From contig CBDCYS010000022.1 of NCBI GenBank assembly GCA_965224215.1, positions 1 to 64,000 on the forward strand: 64,000 nucleotides of DNA. The letters are read 5' to 3'. Below are positions 1 through 8,046 of this stretch, piece after piece. The DNA is from CBDCYS01 sp965224215 (GTDB lineage: Bacteria; Acidobacteriota; Terriglobia; Bryobacterales; UBA6623). The number at the start of each line of letters is the position of its first letter. The first letter of the stretch is position 1. A model generated the notes under the pieces. The model saw only the letters and a program-made list of their open reading frames with translations, searched no databases and had not been told where the DNA came from. Both the position numbers and the translations under genes were made by a program.

Positions 1-656
1 CGCCCAATTTGCCCGCGTGCCAGGGCAGCCATTCGTAGACTTGCGAGACGTGGGCGTCCAGGGCGCTGTATTTCTTCTCCAGCACGTCATCGATCGAGAC
101 GACGATGTCGGGCCGAAACGGTTCCGGCCTTTTGAAGCGATCGGCAAAGTAGAGGAAGACCGGGTTCTTGCGCAGCGCGGGCGTGTCGGTGACGAGATTG
201 GGGACCGTCACCATGTAGGACGCGTCCCGGACCAGCACGCCTGTGTAGCGATGATCGGGGTGATAGTCGTTCGGACGAGGAGCCAAGACAATGTCGGCCT
301 CCCATTGGCGGATGCGCCGTATGACTTGCTCCCTGACATCGAGCGAGGGAAGCAGCTCGCCATCATGGTTGTCCAAGACTTCGTACTCGATGCCGAGCCG
401 GCGTCCTGACTCTTGGGCTTCGGCGCGGCGCCGTGCGGCCAGCATCCCACCGCCCTCGGAGAAGTGGCCGGCGTCCCCGTTCGTTACCGACACGAACTTC
501 ACCTTGTGCCCCGCCGCGGCATACTTGGCGGCCAGCCCCGATGCACTGAGGTCACAGTCGTCGGGATGGGCTCCGAACGCGATCACGCGGATTGGGTCGC
601 TTTGGGCCTGGAGCATTGCCGCCGCGGCCAGAACGAGGGTTGGCGAGTCGAATCAT
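1..656 (-). pseudogene. PIG-L/LmbE-family deacetylase, 3' end off the window, frameshifted signal peptide
   Basis: Reading the minus strand gives a secreted PIG-L (LmbE-like) N-acetylglucosaminyl deacetylase. Visible are the N-terminal zinc motif AHPDD (codons near 560-575) and the later motif HPDHRYTG (near 235-260). The family removes acetyl groups from GlcNAc-type or other amide substrates using zinc. The coding frame starts cleanly only inside the signal peptide (LVLAAAAMLQAQS). The natural ATG at 654-656 has a good ribosome-binding site (AAAAGGAAC), but it is one base out of frame: removing a single C near 640 gives a perfect leader, MIRLATLVLAAAAMLQAQS. An IS4 element sits directly upstream, and its target duplication is the ribosome-binding site itself. 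The gene continues past base 1, so the C-terminus is not seen. It may be a recent pseudogene, or the extra base may be a sequencing error. Confidence 0.8.
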
Positions 657-667
657 ATGTTCCTTTT

Positions 668-1987
668 CACTACTGTCCGGTTAACGACTCACTGGCGAGC
701 GGCAACTGATTGTTCCAGCATAGCTTAGGGCTGTTTTCCCCTTGCCGCGATTTGAACGGCGAAGGACGGCTGGAACGACTTCGGAGGCGGCCGACAATGG
801 TTCATGAACCTCGGCCGCACCGTATTCTCCCAGTTGATCAGCTTCCTTCCCGGATCGCGAATTCCGCCGCTGCGTAAGCCGCTACGACGGGGATCGCAGA
901 TGGCGCGGCTTTTCCTGCTGGGATCAGTTCCTCTGCATGGCGTTCGCCCAGCTGACCTACCGCGAAAGCCTGCGCGACATCGAAGCGTGCCTGCGTTCGC
1001 TCGGCGCCAAGCTCTACCACAGGGGATTCCGCTCCCAGGTGGCGCGCTCCACACTGGCCGACGCCAACGAGTCGCGCGACTGGCGGATCTATGTCGATTT
1101 CGCCCAGGTCTTGATTCGCATCGCGCGGCCTTTGTACGCCCGCGATCCGATCGGCGTGGATCTCGATCAAAGTCTCTACGCTCTGGACTCGACCACCATC
1201 GATCTGTGCCTCTCGCTGTTCCCCTGGGCCAAGTTCCGCCGGCACAAGGCCGCCCTGAAGATGCACACGCTGTTGGACCTGCGGGGTAACATCCCCACGT
1301 TTATCCGCATTACCGCTGGCAAAACGCACGACGTCAACATCCTCGACGAGTTCCTCCCCGAGCCCGGCGCCTTCTACGTCATGGATCGGGCCTACGTCGA
1401 TTTCGAACGTCTCTTCGTGTTCACCCTCTGCTCGTCGTTCTTCGTCGTGCGAACCAAGAAGAACATCTTGCGCCAACGGCGCTACTCGCATCCCGTCGAC
1501 AAGTCCACGGGGGTGCGCTCGGATCAGACCGTCCTACTGACTGCCATCGAGTCGGCCCTGGCGTATCCGGACCCATTGCGGCGGATCAGCTACTTTGACG
1601 CCGCGACGAACAAGCGGCTGAAGTTCCTGACCAACAACTTCGCGCTCCCGGCGCTGACCATCGCCCGCATCTACAAGTCGCGTTGGCAGATCGAGTTGTT
1701 CTTCAAGTGGATCAAGCAGCTCCTGCGGATCAAGCAGTTTTACGGTACCAGCGAGAACGCCGTGAAGACGCAAATCTGGATCGCGGTCTCGGTTTACGTA
1801 CTGGTCGCGATCGCGCGCAAGAGGTTGGGCCTGGAGGCGAGTCGCTACCAAATTCTACAGATTCTCAGCGTTACCCTTTTCGAGAAAACGCCCATTTTAC
1901 AGGCCTTGCAGCCGTCCGACTCCCACGAAAACTTACTCGATGACCCTAACCAGCTGATTCTATTCGACTTTTAACCGGACAGTAGTG
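668..1987 (+). mobile_element. IS4-family insertion sequence, 1320 bp, with 9-bp target duplication
   Basis: Perfect 17-bp terminal inverted repeats CACTACTGTCCGGTTAA begin at 668 and end at 1987. The flanks carry a 9-bp direct repeat GTTCCTTTT at 659-667 and 1988-1996, a length usual for IS4-type elements. The element contains one transposase gene, itself frameshifted near its N-terminus. The insertion target is the Shine-Dalgarno region of the PIG-L deacetylase gene on the other strand. Confidence 0.93.
804..1974 (+). pseudogene. IS4-family transposase (DUF4372 type), N-terminal frameshift
   Basis: The main frame (usable ATG at 937) gives 345 residues with the IS4-type DDE core: YALDSTTIDL (first Asp), YVMDRAYVD (second Asp) and the Y(2)R(3)E(6)K-like stretch SRWQIELFFKWIKQ (Glu). 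The conserved N-terminal start of this transposase type, MNLGRTVFSQLISFLP, lies at 804-851 in another frame. One extra base in the CCCGG run at 849-853 separates it from the continuation DREFRRCVSRYDGD, which is in frame with 937. The full protein would be about 389 residues. Starting at 937 would lose the N-terminal DUF4372 segment, so the element is probably defective unless the shift is a sequencing error. Confidence 0.85.
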
Positions 1988-1996
1988 GTTCCTTTT

Positions 1997-2278
1997 GTTT
2001 CTCTGAGGGCCTAAAAGTTGACGAAGAGGCACTGAGTGCTTTTTGGGTCAGCCTTGGATGAGTTCAGCGCGAGTTAGTTATGCGAGTCAGCGGCGCGGCT
2101 GCTCTTTGCATCACCATTATAGGAGGCAATCTCATTCCGGCCCCGAGTGAGAAACGGCTGACGCTCGCAAATCCGGGTCGATCGTTTCTTCAGCCTTCAG
2201 ACCGCTTGCCGACTCGCTTGTACAATAGGAAATTCTCGACTCCACGCGGCTGCTGGGCTTCTTCTAGCGGGATTCCAT
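1997..2278. other. Non-coding spacer between the IS4 element and leuB
   Basis: About 280 bases without a convincing gene. A 66-codon frame at 2080-2280 has no recognisable features and no good ribosome-binding site. Before the IS4 insertion, this stretch was the upstream region of the PIG-L gene (minus strand) and of leuB (plus strand), so promoters for both are expected here; I could not assign them confidently. Confidence 0.5.
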
Positions 2279-2320
2279 AGGGGCCGATCACTAGGGGCTG
2301 ATCACTAGGGGCTTATCGAT
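2279..2320 (+). repeat. Three tandem 14-bp repeats carrying the leuB ribosome-binding site
   Basis: Three consecutive 14-bp units begin AGGGGCYGATCACT: 2279-2292, 2293-2306 and a diverged third at 2307-2320 (AGGGGCTTATCGAT). The array ends two bases before the leuB ATG at 2323. Each unit carries an AGGGG Shine-Dalgarno-like core, so the array puts three possible ribosome-binding sites in phase upstream of the gene. Confidence 0.7.
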
Positions 2321-2322
2321 CC

Positions 2323-3408
2323 ATGAAACTGAATATTCTTGTCATTCCCGGCGACGGCATTGGGCCGGAAGTTACTCGTGAGGGCGTTCGCGTCCTCAAG
2401 CACGTGGCCACCAAGTGGGGCCATGAATTGAATCTGACCGAAGGACTGCTCGGCGGGGTTGCGATCCATAAGACGGGCGGGCCGTTCCCGGAAGAGACGG
2501 AGAGGTTGGCGGTCGCCGCCGACGCGACGTTGCTTGGTGCCGTCGGGCTGCCCGAGTTCGACCACCTGCCGCCTGGCGAGCGGCCTGAGAAGGGTTTGCT
2601 CGGATTGAGAAAGGCCCTGGACGTCTTCGCTAACTTGCGGCCCATCGTGGCTTACGAGAGCCTGATTGATTCTTCGCCGCTGAAGAATGATGTTGTACGC
2701 GGCACCGACATGCTGATCGTTCGCGAGCTGACAGCGGGTCTTTACTTCGGCACGCCGCGGGGAATCAGCGGCGAGGCCGGTGACCGGGTCGCGGTGAACT
2801 CGATGGTCTATCGCGAGTCTGAGGTGGCGCGCGTAGTCCGCATGGCTTTTTCGCTGGCGCGGAGGCGGCGCAACAAATTGACTTCGGTCGACAAAGCCAA
2901 CGTGCTCGAGAACTCACAGATGTGGCGACAGATCGTCACTGAGATCGCGAAGGATTTTCCTGACGTAGAACTCGATCACGTTTTGGTCGACAACTGCGCC
3001 ATGCAGCTTGTGCTGAACCCAACTCGATTCGACGTCGTCGTGACGGAGAACTTGTTCGGCGATATCCTGAGCGACGAGGGCGCGGTGCTGGCTGGGTCGA
3101 TCGGGATGCTGCCTTCGGCTTCGATCGGCGACCAGCTTCCCAGCGGGGTGTGGCGGGGGCTGTATGAACCGGTGCATGGGTCCGCGCCCGACATCGCGGG
3201 GCAGAACAAGGCCAATCCGTTGGCGGCGATCGGCTCGGTGGCGGCGATGCTGAGTTACAGCTTTGGGTTGAAGGATGAAGCGGCGGCGGTTGAGGCGGCC
3301 ATGCAGAAAGTGCTCAATGAAGGACCGCTGACCGGAGACTTGCACCCCGAGGGGGTGGCCGCGACGACCGAGGAAGTGGGCCAGGCGGTGTGCGCGGCGA
3401 TCGGGTAG
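2323..3408 (+). CDS. leuB: 3-isopropylmalate dehydrogenase
   Basis: A 361-residue protein, normal length for LeuB, which oxidatively decarboxylates 3-isopropylmalate with NAD+ in leucine biosynthesis (cytoplasmic homodimer). Seen are the N-terminal IPGDGIGPEV, the substrate-loop tyrosine in ELTAGLYFG, the catalytic lysine in TSVDKANVLE, the metal-binding Asp motif VDNCAMQLV and the later GDILSDEGAVLAGSIGMLPSAS, then the NAD-binding HGSAPDIAGQNKANPLA. Start at 2323 is supported by the AGGGG repeat just upstream. It stands alone here, not in an obvious leu operon, and converges with the M3 peptidase gene. Isocitrate or tartrate dehydrogenases are relatives, but the NPLA region and length fit LeuB best. 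Confidence 0.95.
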   Translation: MKLNILVIPGDGIGPEVTREGVRVLKHVATKWGHELNLTEGLLGGVAIHKTGGPFPEETERLAVAADATLLGAVGLPEFDHLPPGERPEKGLLGLRKALDVFANLRPIVAYESLIDSSPLKNDVVRGTDMLIVRELTAGLYFGTPRGISGEAGDRVAVNSMVYRESEVARVVRMAFSLARRRRNKLTSVDKANVLENSQMWRQIVTEIAKDFPDVELDHVLVDNCAMQLVLNPTRFDVVVTENLFGDILSDEGAVLAGSIGMLPSASIGDQLPSGVWRGLYEPVHGSAPDIAGQNKANPLAAIGSVAAMLSYSFGLKDEAAAVEAAMQKVLNEGPLTGDLHPEGVAATTEEVGQAVCAAIG

Positions 3409-3448
3409 GCCGTTGGACACCAGTCCGTCGTAGCTCGACTCGTTCGGT

Positions 3449-5545
3449 TCAGACGGAAGCCAACCCTAGCCGGTCGAGCAGCGCTTCGGGATTGGGGTCG
3501 CGGCCCATAAAGCGGCGAAACAAGTCATCGGGCGGCTCGCTGTTGCCTTTGGCGAGGATTTGCCCGCGAAACTGCAGTCCCACTTCGCGGCTGAAGATGC
3601 CTTCCTGAGCGAAACGGGTAAACGCGTCGGCGTCGAGCACTTCCGACCATTTGTAAGAGTAGTAGCCGGCTCCGTAGCCGACCGGGCTGGCGAACAGGTG
3701 TGTGAATCCGGCTAGTATTGCGTGTCCTGGGGGCAGCTTTACAGGAGAGAATGATTGCAGAATCTCGAACCCAAACTCCATCACATCGGGCGTCTTCTCG
3801 GGGTCGTAGTCGATGTGGAGGGCCAGGTCGACGGTCCCGAAGCTAAGCTGCCGCATCTGCATGTTGGCGCCACGAAATGTGCGGGCTTTCTTCATTTTCC
3901 CGAACAGCTCTTCGGGAATCGGCTGGCCGGTCTCGTAGTGGCGGGCGAACAAATCGAGCGCCTCCCGCTCCCAGCACCAGTTTTCCATGATCTGTGACGG
4001 CAGTTCGACGAAGTCCCAAGCGACGCTGGTTCCCGCGAGGCTGCGAATCTCAACGGTGCTGAGCAGGTGATGGAGCAAGTGTCCAAACTCATGGAAGACC
4101 GTTTCCACTTCACGATGAGTAAGCAGCGCCGGCTTGGCCCCGATGGACGGCGTCAGATTGCCGCAGATCAGCCCGAGGTGCTGCTGGATCGAGTCGGTCG
4201 GGGAGCTGGTGAGGAGTGAGTCCATCCAGGCGCCGCCCCTTTTGTTTTCGCGCGGGAAGAAATCTGCGTAGAAAGAGCCGAGCCACTTCTTTTCGGAGTC
4301 GTAAATCGAGTAGTAGCGAACGTCCCGGTCCCAGGCGGGCATGTCCGCTTCCTGCTTGACGTCGATGTCGTACAACCTCTTGACAACTTCGAACATTCCG
4401 TCGACGACCGAGTCGAACGGGAAGTAGGGGCGCAGCTCCTCCTCGTCGAAGTCGTATTCCACTTGCCGCATCTTTTCGGAGTAGTAAGCGACGTCCCAGC
4501 CGGCGAGATCCGAGGCGTCATCCCCCTCCAGAGTCTTGCGGAACGCCAGCAGTCCGGCATTTTCGGCTGCAAATGCCGCATCGGTCTTAGCCTTAAGCGA
4601 ATGAACAAAACTCTGGGCCCCCTCGCCACGTTTCGCCATGCGGTCCTCGAGCACCCAGTCGGCAAAGTTGCTATAGCCGAGCAGTTCCGCCTTTTCACGC
4701 CGCAGCGCCAGAATGTCTTTGATATTTTCGCAGTTGTCGAACTTCCCGTCGGAAGCGCGTGTGCTGAACGCCCGATAGATTTTCTCGCGGATACCGGGGT
4801 CGTCGAGGTAGGTCATGACCGCGATATAGCTGGGGGCTTGCAAGGTGAACCGCCAGCCTTTCTTGCCCTTCTGCTCAGCGCTTTCGCGAGCGGCATCGAT
4901 GGCGCTTGCAGGCAAGCCGGCAAGCTTCGATTCGTCCTCGATGATCAGCTCGAAATCATTCGTTGCGTCGAGTACGTTTTCCGAGAATTTCGTGGTCTTC
5001 TTTGTGAGTTCGACATTGATTTCGGCTAGCCTCTGCTTGCCCGCCGCGTCGAGGTCAGCGCCGCTTCGCCGAAACTGGTCGAGCGTTTTGGTGAGAAACC
5101 GGGCTCGCGATCCGGTGAGTTGCTTGGCCTCGGCGGTGCCGGCGTAGCGCTCGAGCTGCTTCCAAAGATCCTCGTTGAGCGGGATGCTCGAATAGAACTC
5201 GCTGACCGGAGGCTGCACGGCGTTATAAGCAGCTCGCAATTCCGGAGTCGTTGCCACGGACTCGAGATGACCGACGATTTCCATCGCATAATCGAGTTTC
5301 TCGGTAATGTCCTCGAGCGCGAGCAGCGTATTGTCGAACGTTCGCTCGGAGGGATCGGCCGCCAGTTTTGCGAGACGCTCGCGGGCGTCCCGCAGCAACT
5401 CGTCGACCGCCGGCTCGGCGTGCTCAGCCTTGATTCGGTCAAACGGAATGCGGAACTCTCTGTCAAGAAGGGGGTTTGTTTCGGCGGTCTGCGGCATGAT
5501 CTGTGAGTGCGACTCAATTTCTGAGTCGGCGACGCTCAGCTCCAA
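3449..5545 (-). CDS. M3-family zinc oligopeptidase (oligopeptidase A-like)
   Basis: A 698-residue M3 metallopeptidase, the usual length for cytoplasmic oligopeptidase A/PrlC or dipeptidyl carboxypeptidase. The zinc site HEFGH is at residues 485-489, with the third ligand Glu514 in DFVELPSQ, the same 29-residue spacing as thimet oligopeptidase. The typical C-terminal FASPVGYGAGYYSYKWSEVLDADAF is also present. It degrades short peptides, including signal-peptide fragments, in the cytoplasm. No signal peptide is visible. An alternative start is the ATG at MPQTAETNPLL, 16 residues in. It converges with leuB (about 40 bp between the stops). Confidence 0.93.
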   Translation of the reverse strand: MELSVADSEIESHSQIMPQTAETNPLLDREFRIPFDRIKAEHAEPAVDELLRDARERLAKLAADPSERTFDNTLLALEDITEKLDYAMEIVGHLESVATTPELRAAYNAVQPPVSEFYSSIPLNEDLWKQLERYAGTAEAKQLTGSRARFLTKTLDQFRRSGADLDAAGKQRLAEINVELTKKTTKFSENVLDATNDFELIIEDESKLAGLPASAIDAARESAEQKGKKGWRFTLQAPSYIAVMTYLDDPGIREKIYRAFSTRASDGKFDNCENIKDILALRREKAELLGYSNFADWVLEDRMAKRGEGAQSFVHSLKAKTDAAFAAENAGLLAFRKTLEGDDASDLAGWDVAYYSEKMRQVEYDFDEEELRPYFPFDSVVDGMFEVVKRLYDIDVKQEADMPAWDRDVRYYSIYDSEKKWLGSFYADFFPRENKRGGAWMDSLLTSSPTDSIQQHLGLICGNLTPSIGAKPALLTHREVETVFHEFGHLLHHLLSTVEIRSLAGTSVAWDFVELPSQIMENWCWEREALDLFARHYETGQPIPEELFGKMKKARTFRGANMQMRQLSFGTVDLALHIDYDPEKTPDVMEFGFEILQSFSPVKLPPGHAILAGFTHLFASPVGYGAGYYSYKWSEVLDADAFTRFAQEGIFSREVGLQFRGQILAKGNSEPPDDLFRRFMGRDPNPEALLDRLGLASV

Positions 5546-5642
5546 GGCCTTCGATGTGGGAATTCACGGGCAGATACTTGTCTCCATAGCGAATAGGGGA
5601 TCTCCTGAAAGGAGGCGCCTTGCCGGAGGGGCAAGAAATTCT

Positions 5643-5735
<93 letters not shown>

Positions 5736-5975
5736 GCGGTGAAAATAGTGGGTCGCCGACATTGCTGCCAATTGCATCCTCAATTTAGCACAATAGCGGT
5801 TTACGGACTGGGGGACGATCCCGGCGTACGCAGCATCGGCGGGCGGCCCATCGGCCCCAGAACCGCAGCACGGGGCTCGAAGAGATCCGCCGCCTTTCGC
5901 AAGGCACAAGCTCGATGGTAAACCGGCTGCTAAAAGCCGCGGTTCCATGTTGAGCCTAGGCTACGGTCTCTGAAA
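5736..5975. other. Non-coding spacer between tRNA-Ser and the IS5 element
   Basis: I see no gene. An 83-codon minus-strand frame running through it into the tRNA reads EVAEWSKATVC, a well-known artefact of translating a tRNA-Ser gene. The promoter of tRNA-Ser is expected here. Confidence 0.5.
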
Positions 5976-7089
5976 GGCGCTGTTGCATGATTCAACTGCG
6001 GCGCGAGTGGGGGCGCTTTTCCAACTTCTCGTTCAGGACACCACAGCGCAGGATTTCGGCCTACCCAGCTCGGCCATCCGGTTGAGGATGTGACACCCGA
6101 TCGCAACTTCTCTCCTTTGTGCTTTGCCGTGCCTCGCCTTCAATCCGCCTCCGAGCACGGACTTGTATCGGAAGAAGCTGTTTTCAACGCGCGCCTGCTG
6201 TCGGTAGCCCGACTCCTTCTGCCACTCTCGTCGCCCGACCTGGCGAATCCTCTCAAGAGCCGTGTCACGCTGCGCCCAGGGGCCGTCCGTTGGCCCCGCC
6301 GACACCGCAGAGCGACGAGGGGGGATCACAATCACGACGTTCTCTGTACCGGCCGCGCTGAGTTGATCGTAGACTGACCTGTGGTCGTAGGCTCCGTCTG
6401 CGGTGAAACGCCGGATGGGAACCTCGATTGTGTCGAGAAGAGCAGGGAGTGTGGAGGCGTCGTCCCGGCTGCTCGCTGTGAGTTCGGCCGCCACAATGAA
6501 CCCCTCGGCATCCACCCCGATGTGCAGCTTCCGCCAATCCCGGCGTTTCTTTGATGCCTTGTGCTTGTGCGCGTTCCATTCGCCGCAACCCAGAATCTTC
6601 AGCCCTGTGGAATCGACGATCAAGTCGATCGGGCCGTCGTAGGATCGGGTCAGGGGCGGCACCGCAACGATTTGGTTCCGGCGCGAGAGTGTGGTGTGGT
6701 CCGGGGCCTTGAGGTTGAGGCCCATCAAGCGGAGCAGCGAGTCCAGGAACCCCTCGGTCTGGCGGAGCGGCAGGCTGAAGACGACCCGCAGCGTCAACGC
6801 GGTCCGGACCGCGAGGTTCGAGTACCGCCGCTGGCCTCCGCGAAGACCGTTCTTCGGTGGTACCCAGGCGGCAATTGCATCCTCGCTCAGCCAGATCGTG
6901 ACGTCGCCGCGGCTCCTGAGGCCACGCTCGTACTCCCTCCAGTTCCGGATTCTGTACTTCTTCTTGTACTGGCGGTTGACTCGGCTCGACTTCGCTGCGA
7001 CCATGACGTTACCCCCCGATCTCTATGATGGACTGGACCCCACCCCCGCCGCTAGCGTGCTCGCTTACACCGATTCATGCACCAACGCC
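5976..7089 (-). mobile_element. IS5-family insertion sequence, about 1.1 kb
   Basis: Imperfect terminal inverted repeats bound it: left GGCGCTGTTGCATGATTC from 5976 and, on the other strand, GGCGTTGGTGCATGAATC from 7089. Such GGnnnTGTTGCA ends are typical of IS5-family elements. I find no clear target-site duplication in the flanks, so the insertion may be old or the exact ends a few bases off. Confidence 0.82.
6033..7004 (-). CDS. IS5-family transposase
   Basis: A 323-residue DDE transposase. Catalytic residues are seen in IDLIVDSTGLKILG (Asp), FTADGAYDH (Asp) and the C-terminal RYKSVLGGGLKARHG (the Glu is slightly upstream in QQARVENSFFRYK). The N-terminus YKKKYRIRNWREYERGL and helix RYSNLAVRTALTLRVVFSLPLRQTEGFLDSL are characteristic of this IS5 group. 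The frame is intact from ATG to stop, so the element may still be active. Confidence 0.93.
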   Translation of the reverse strand: MVAAKSSRVNRQYKKKYRIRNWREYERGLRSRGDVTIWLSEDAIAAWVPPKNGLRGGQRRYSNLAVRTALTLRVVFSLPLRQTEGFLDSLLRLMGLNLKAPDHTTLSRRNQIVAVPPLTRSYDGPIDLIVDSTGLKILGCGEWNAHKHKASKKRRDWRKLHIGVDAEGFIVAAELTASSRDDASTLPALLDTIEVPIRRFTADGAYDHRSVYDQLSAAGTENVVIVIPPRRSAVSAGPTDGPWAQRDTALERIRQVGRREWQKESGYRQQARVENSFFRYKSVLGGGLKARHGKAQRREVAIGCHILNRMAELGRPKSCAVVS

Positions 7090-7145
7090 GCCCATTGCGG
7101 CGATCCGATTCCTGGACATCGGTGCCAAGGAATCACAAGATCTAG

Positions 7146-7328
7146 ATGGAACGCAAAGCACCGCCCCCGGTTTGTATCCTGGGGGGAGTGGGGAAGCTCA
7201 AAGTGCCAAGGGGAGTGAACCGCCGAAACGTCGCCCAAATGGTGCAGTTAATCCGGGAGCGCAGTCAAGCGCTCGACCGTGTGGCTCAGGAGGAACGTGA
7301 CACCCGCACTGAGGCACGGAGGGCCTGA
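7146..7328 (+). CDS. Hypothetical 60-residue protein, doubtful
   Basis: A short frame that ends 4 bases before the likely start of the FecR-like gene. The sequence is basic and helical at its C-terminus (NVAQMVQLIRERSQALDRVAQEERDTRTEARRA). I do not recognise it. The close spacing to the next gene could mean translational coupling, but the ATG has no strong ribosome-binding site and part of the frame lies just outside the IS5 end, so it may be a remnant of a gene broken by that element. Confidence 0.25.
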   Translation: MERKAPPPVCILGGVGKLKVPRGVNRRNVAQMVQLIRERSQALDRVAQEERDTRTEARRA

Positions 7329-7332
7329 AGCA

Positions 7333-8040
7333 ATGTTTCGATGCGCCGGGCGATTGCTGGTCCTGTTGTCGCTGCCGACAGCCGTAGGACAGGCCCAACT
7401 TGTACTCTCGGTCCGGGCAGGGCTCGTTCATTACCTTGATGGTCAGGTGCTTGTTGCGAATCAGATCGTGTCCCACGACCCGAACCGCTTCACTCGAATC
7501 GCCGAGGGGAAGACGCTACGGACTGAGGAGGGACGTGCGGAAATCCTCTTGGGACCTGGGTCCATTCTTCGCGTTGCGCCCTTTAGCGAAGTCCGCCTGC
7601 TATCGGACGATGTCAGTCAAGTAAAGGTAGAGGTTCTTGAGGGTTCCGTAATCGTTGCCGTTAGCCAGATATTGAGGGATTGCACTGCCGAGGTCAAGTA
7701 CGGCGACGCGACCTTCCGGATCCACAGTCGGGGTCTCTACCGTTTCGACATCTTCCCTAAAGGGGAGCGTTGGCTGCGCGTGTTCCAGGGGCAGGGATTT
7801 CTGGTTTCACCCGCACAAGAGCAGCGCCTTCGGGCGGGACAAATGGTCGTTGTAGCAAACGCCTCGAACCGGATTACGCAATTTGATCCCTCCGAAGAAG
7901 ACGCCCTAGACGAGTGGAATGAAAAGCGAAGAACAGCGATCGCAGCGCTGAACAAACTGGGGAAGAAGCGCTCACCTTTTCGGGCGCGCGGGCTCTTTGT
8001 CGCCGGCGGACGCGCGACCGGTGCGAGACGCCGCCGCTAG
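7333..8040 (+). CDS. Secreted FecR-like domain protein
   Basis: A 235-residue protein. I chose the ATG at 7333 because CGGAGGG sits about 8 bases upstream and the protein then begins with a signal peptide (MFRCAGRLLVLLSLPTAVGQAQ). The body has the FecR-type beta-rich fold signatures: LRTEEGRAEILLGPGSILRVAPFSEVRL, then VEVLEGSVIVAV and later RAGQMVVV. In Acidobacteriota such exported FecR-domain proteins are common and not tied to sigma-factor signalling; here there is no adjacent sigma factor. The C-terminus is strongly basic (GGRATGARRRR). It converges with the porin gene with only 6 bases between stops. Function beyond the fold is unknown. Confidence 0.75.
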   Translation: MFRCAGRLLVLLSLPTAVGQAQLVLSVRAGLVHYLDGQVLVANQIVSHDPNRFTRIAEGKTLRTEEGRAEILLGPGSILRVAPFSEVRLLSDDVSQVKVEVLEGSVIVAVSQILRDCTAEVKYGDATFRIHSRGLYRFDIFPKGERWLRVFQGQGFLVSPAQEQRLRAGQMVVVANASNRITQFDPSEEDALDEWNEKRRTAIAALNKLGKKRSPFRARGLFVAGGRATGARRRR

Positions 8041-8046
8041 CCGGGG

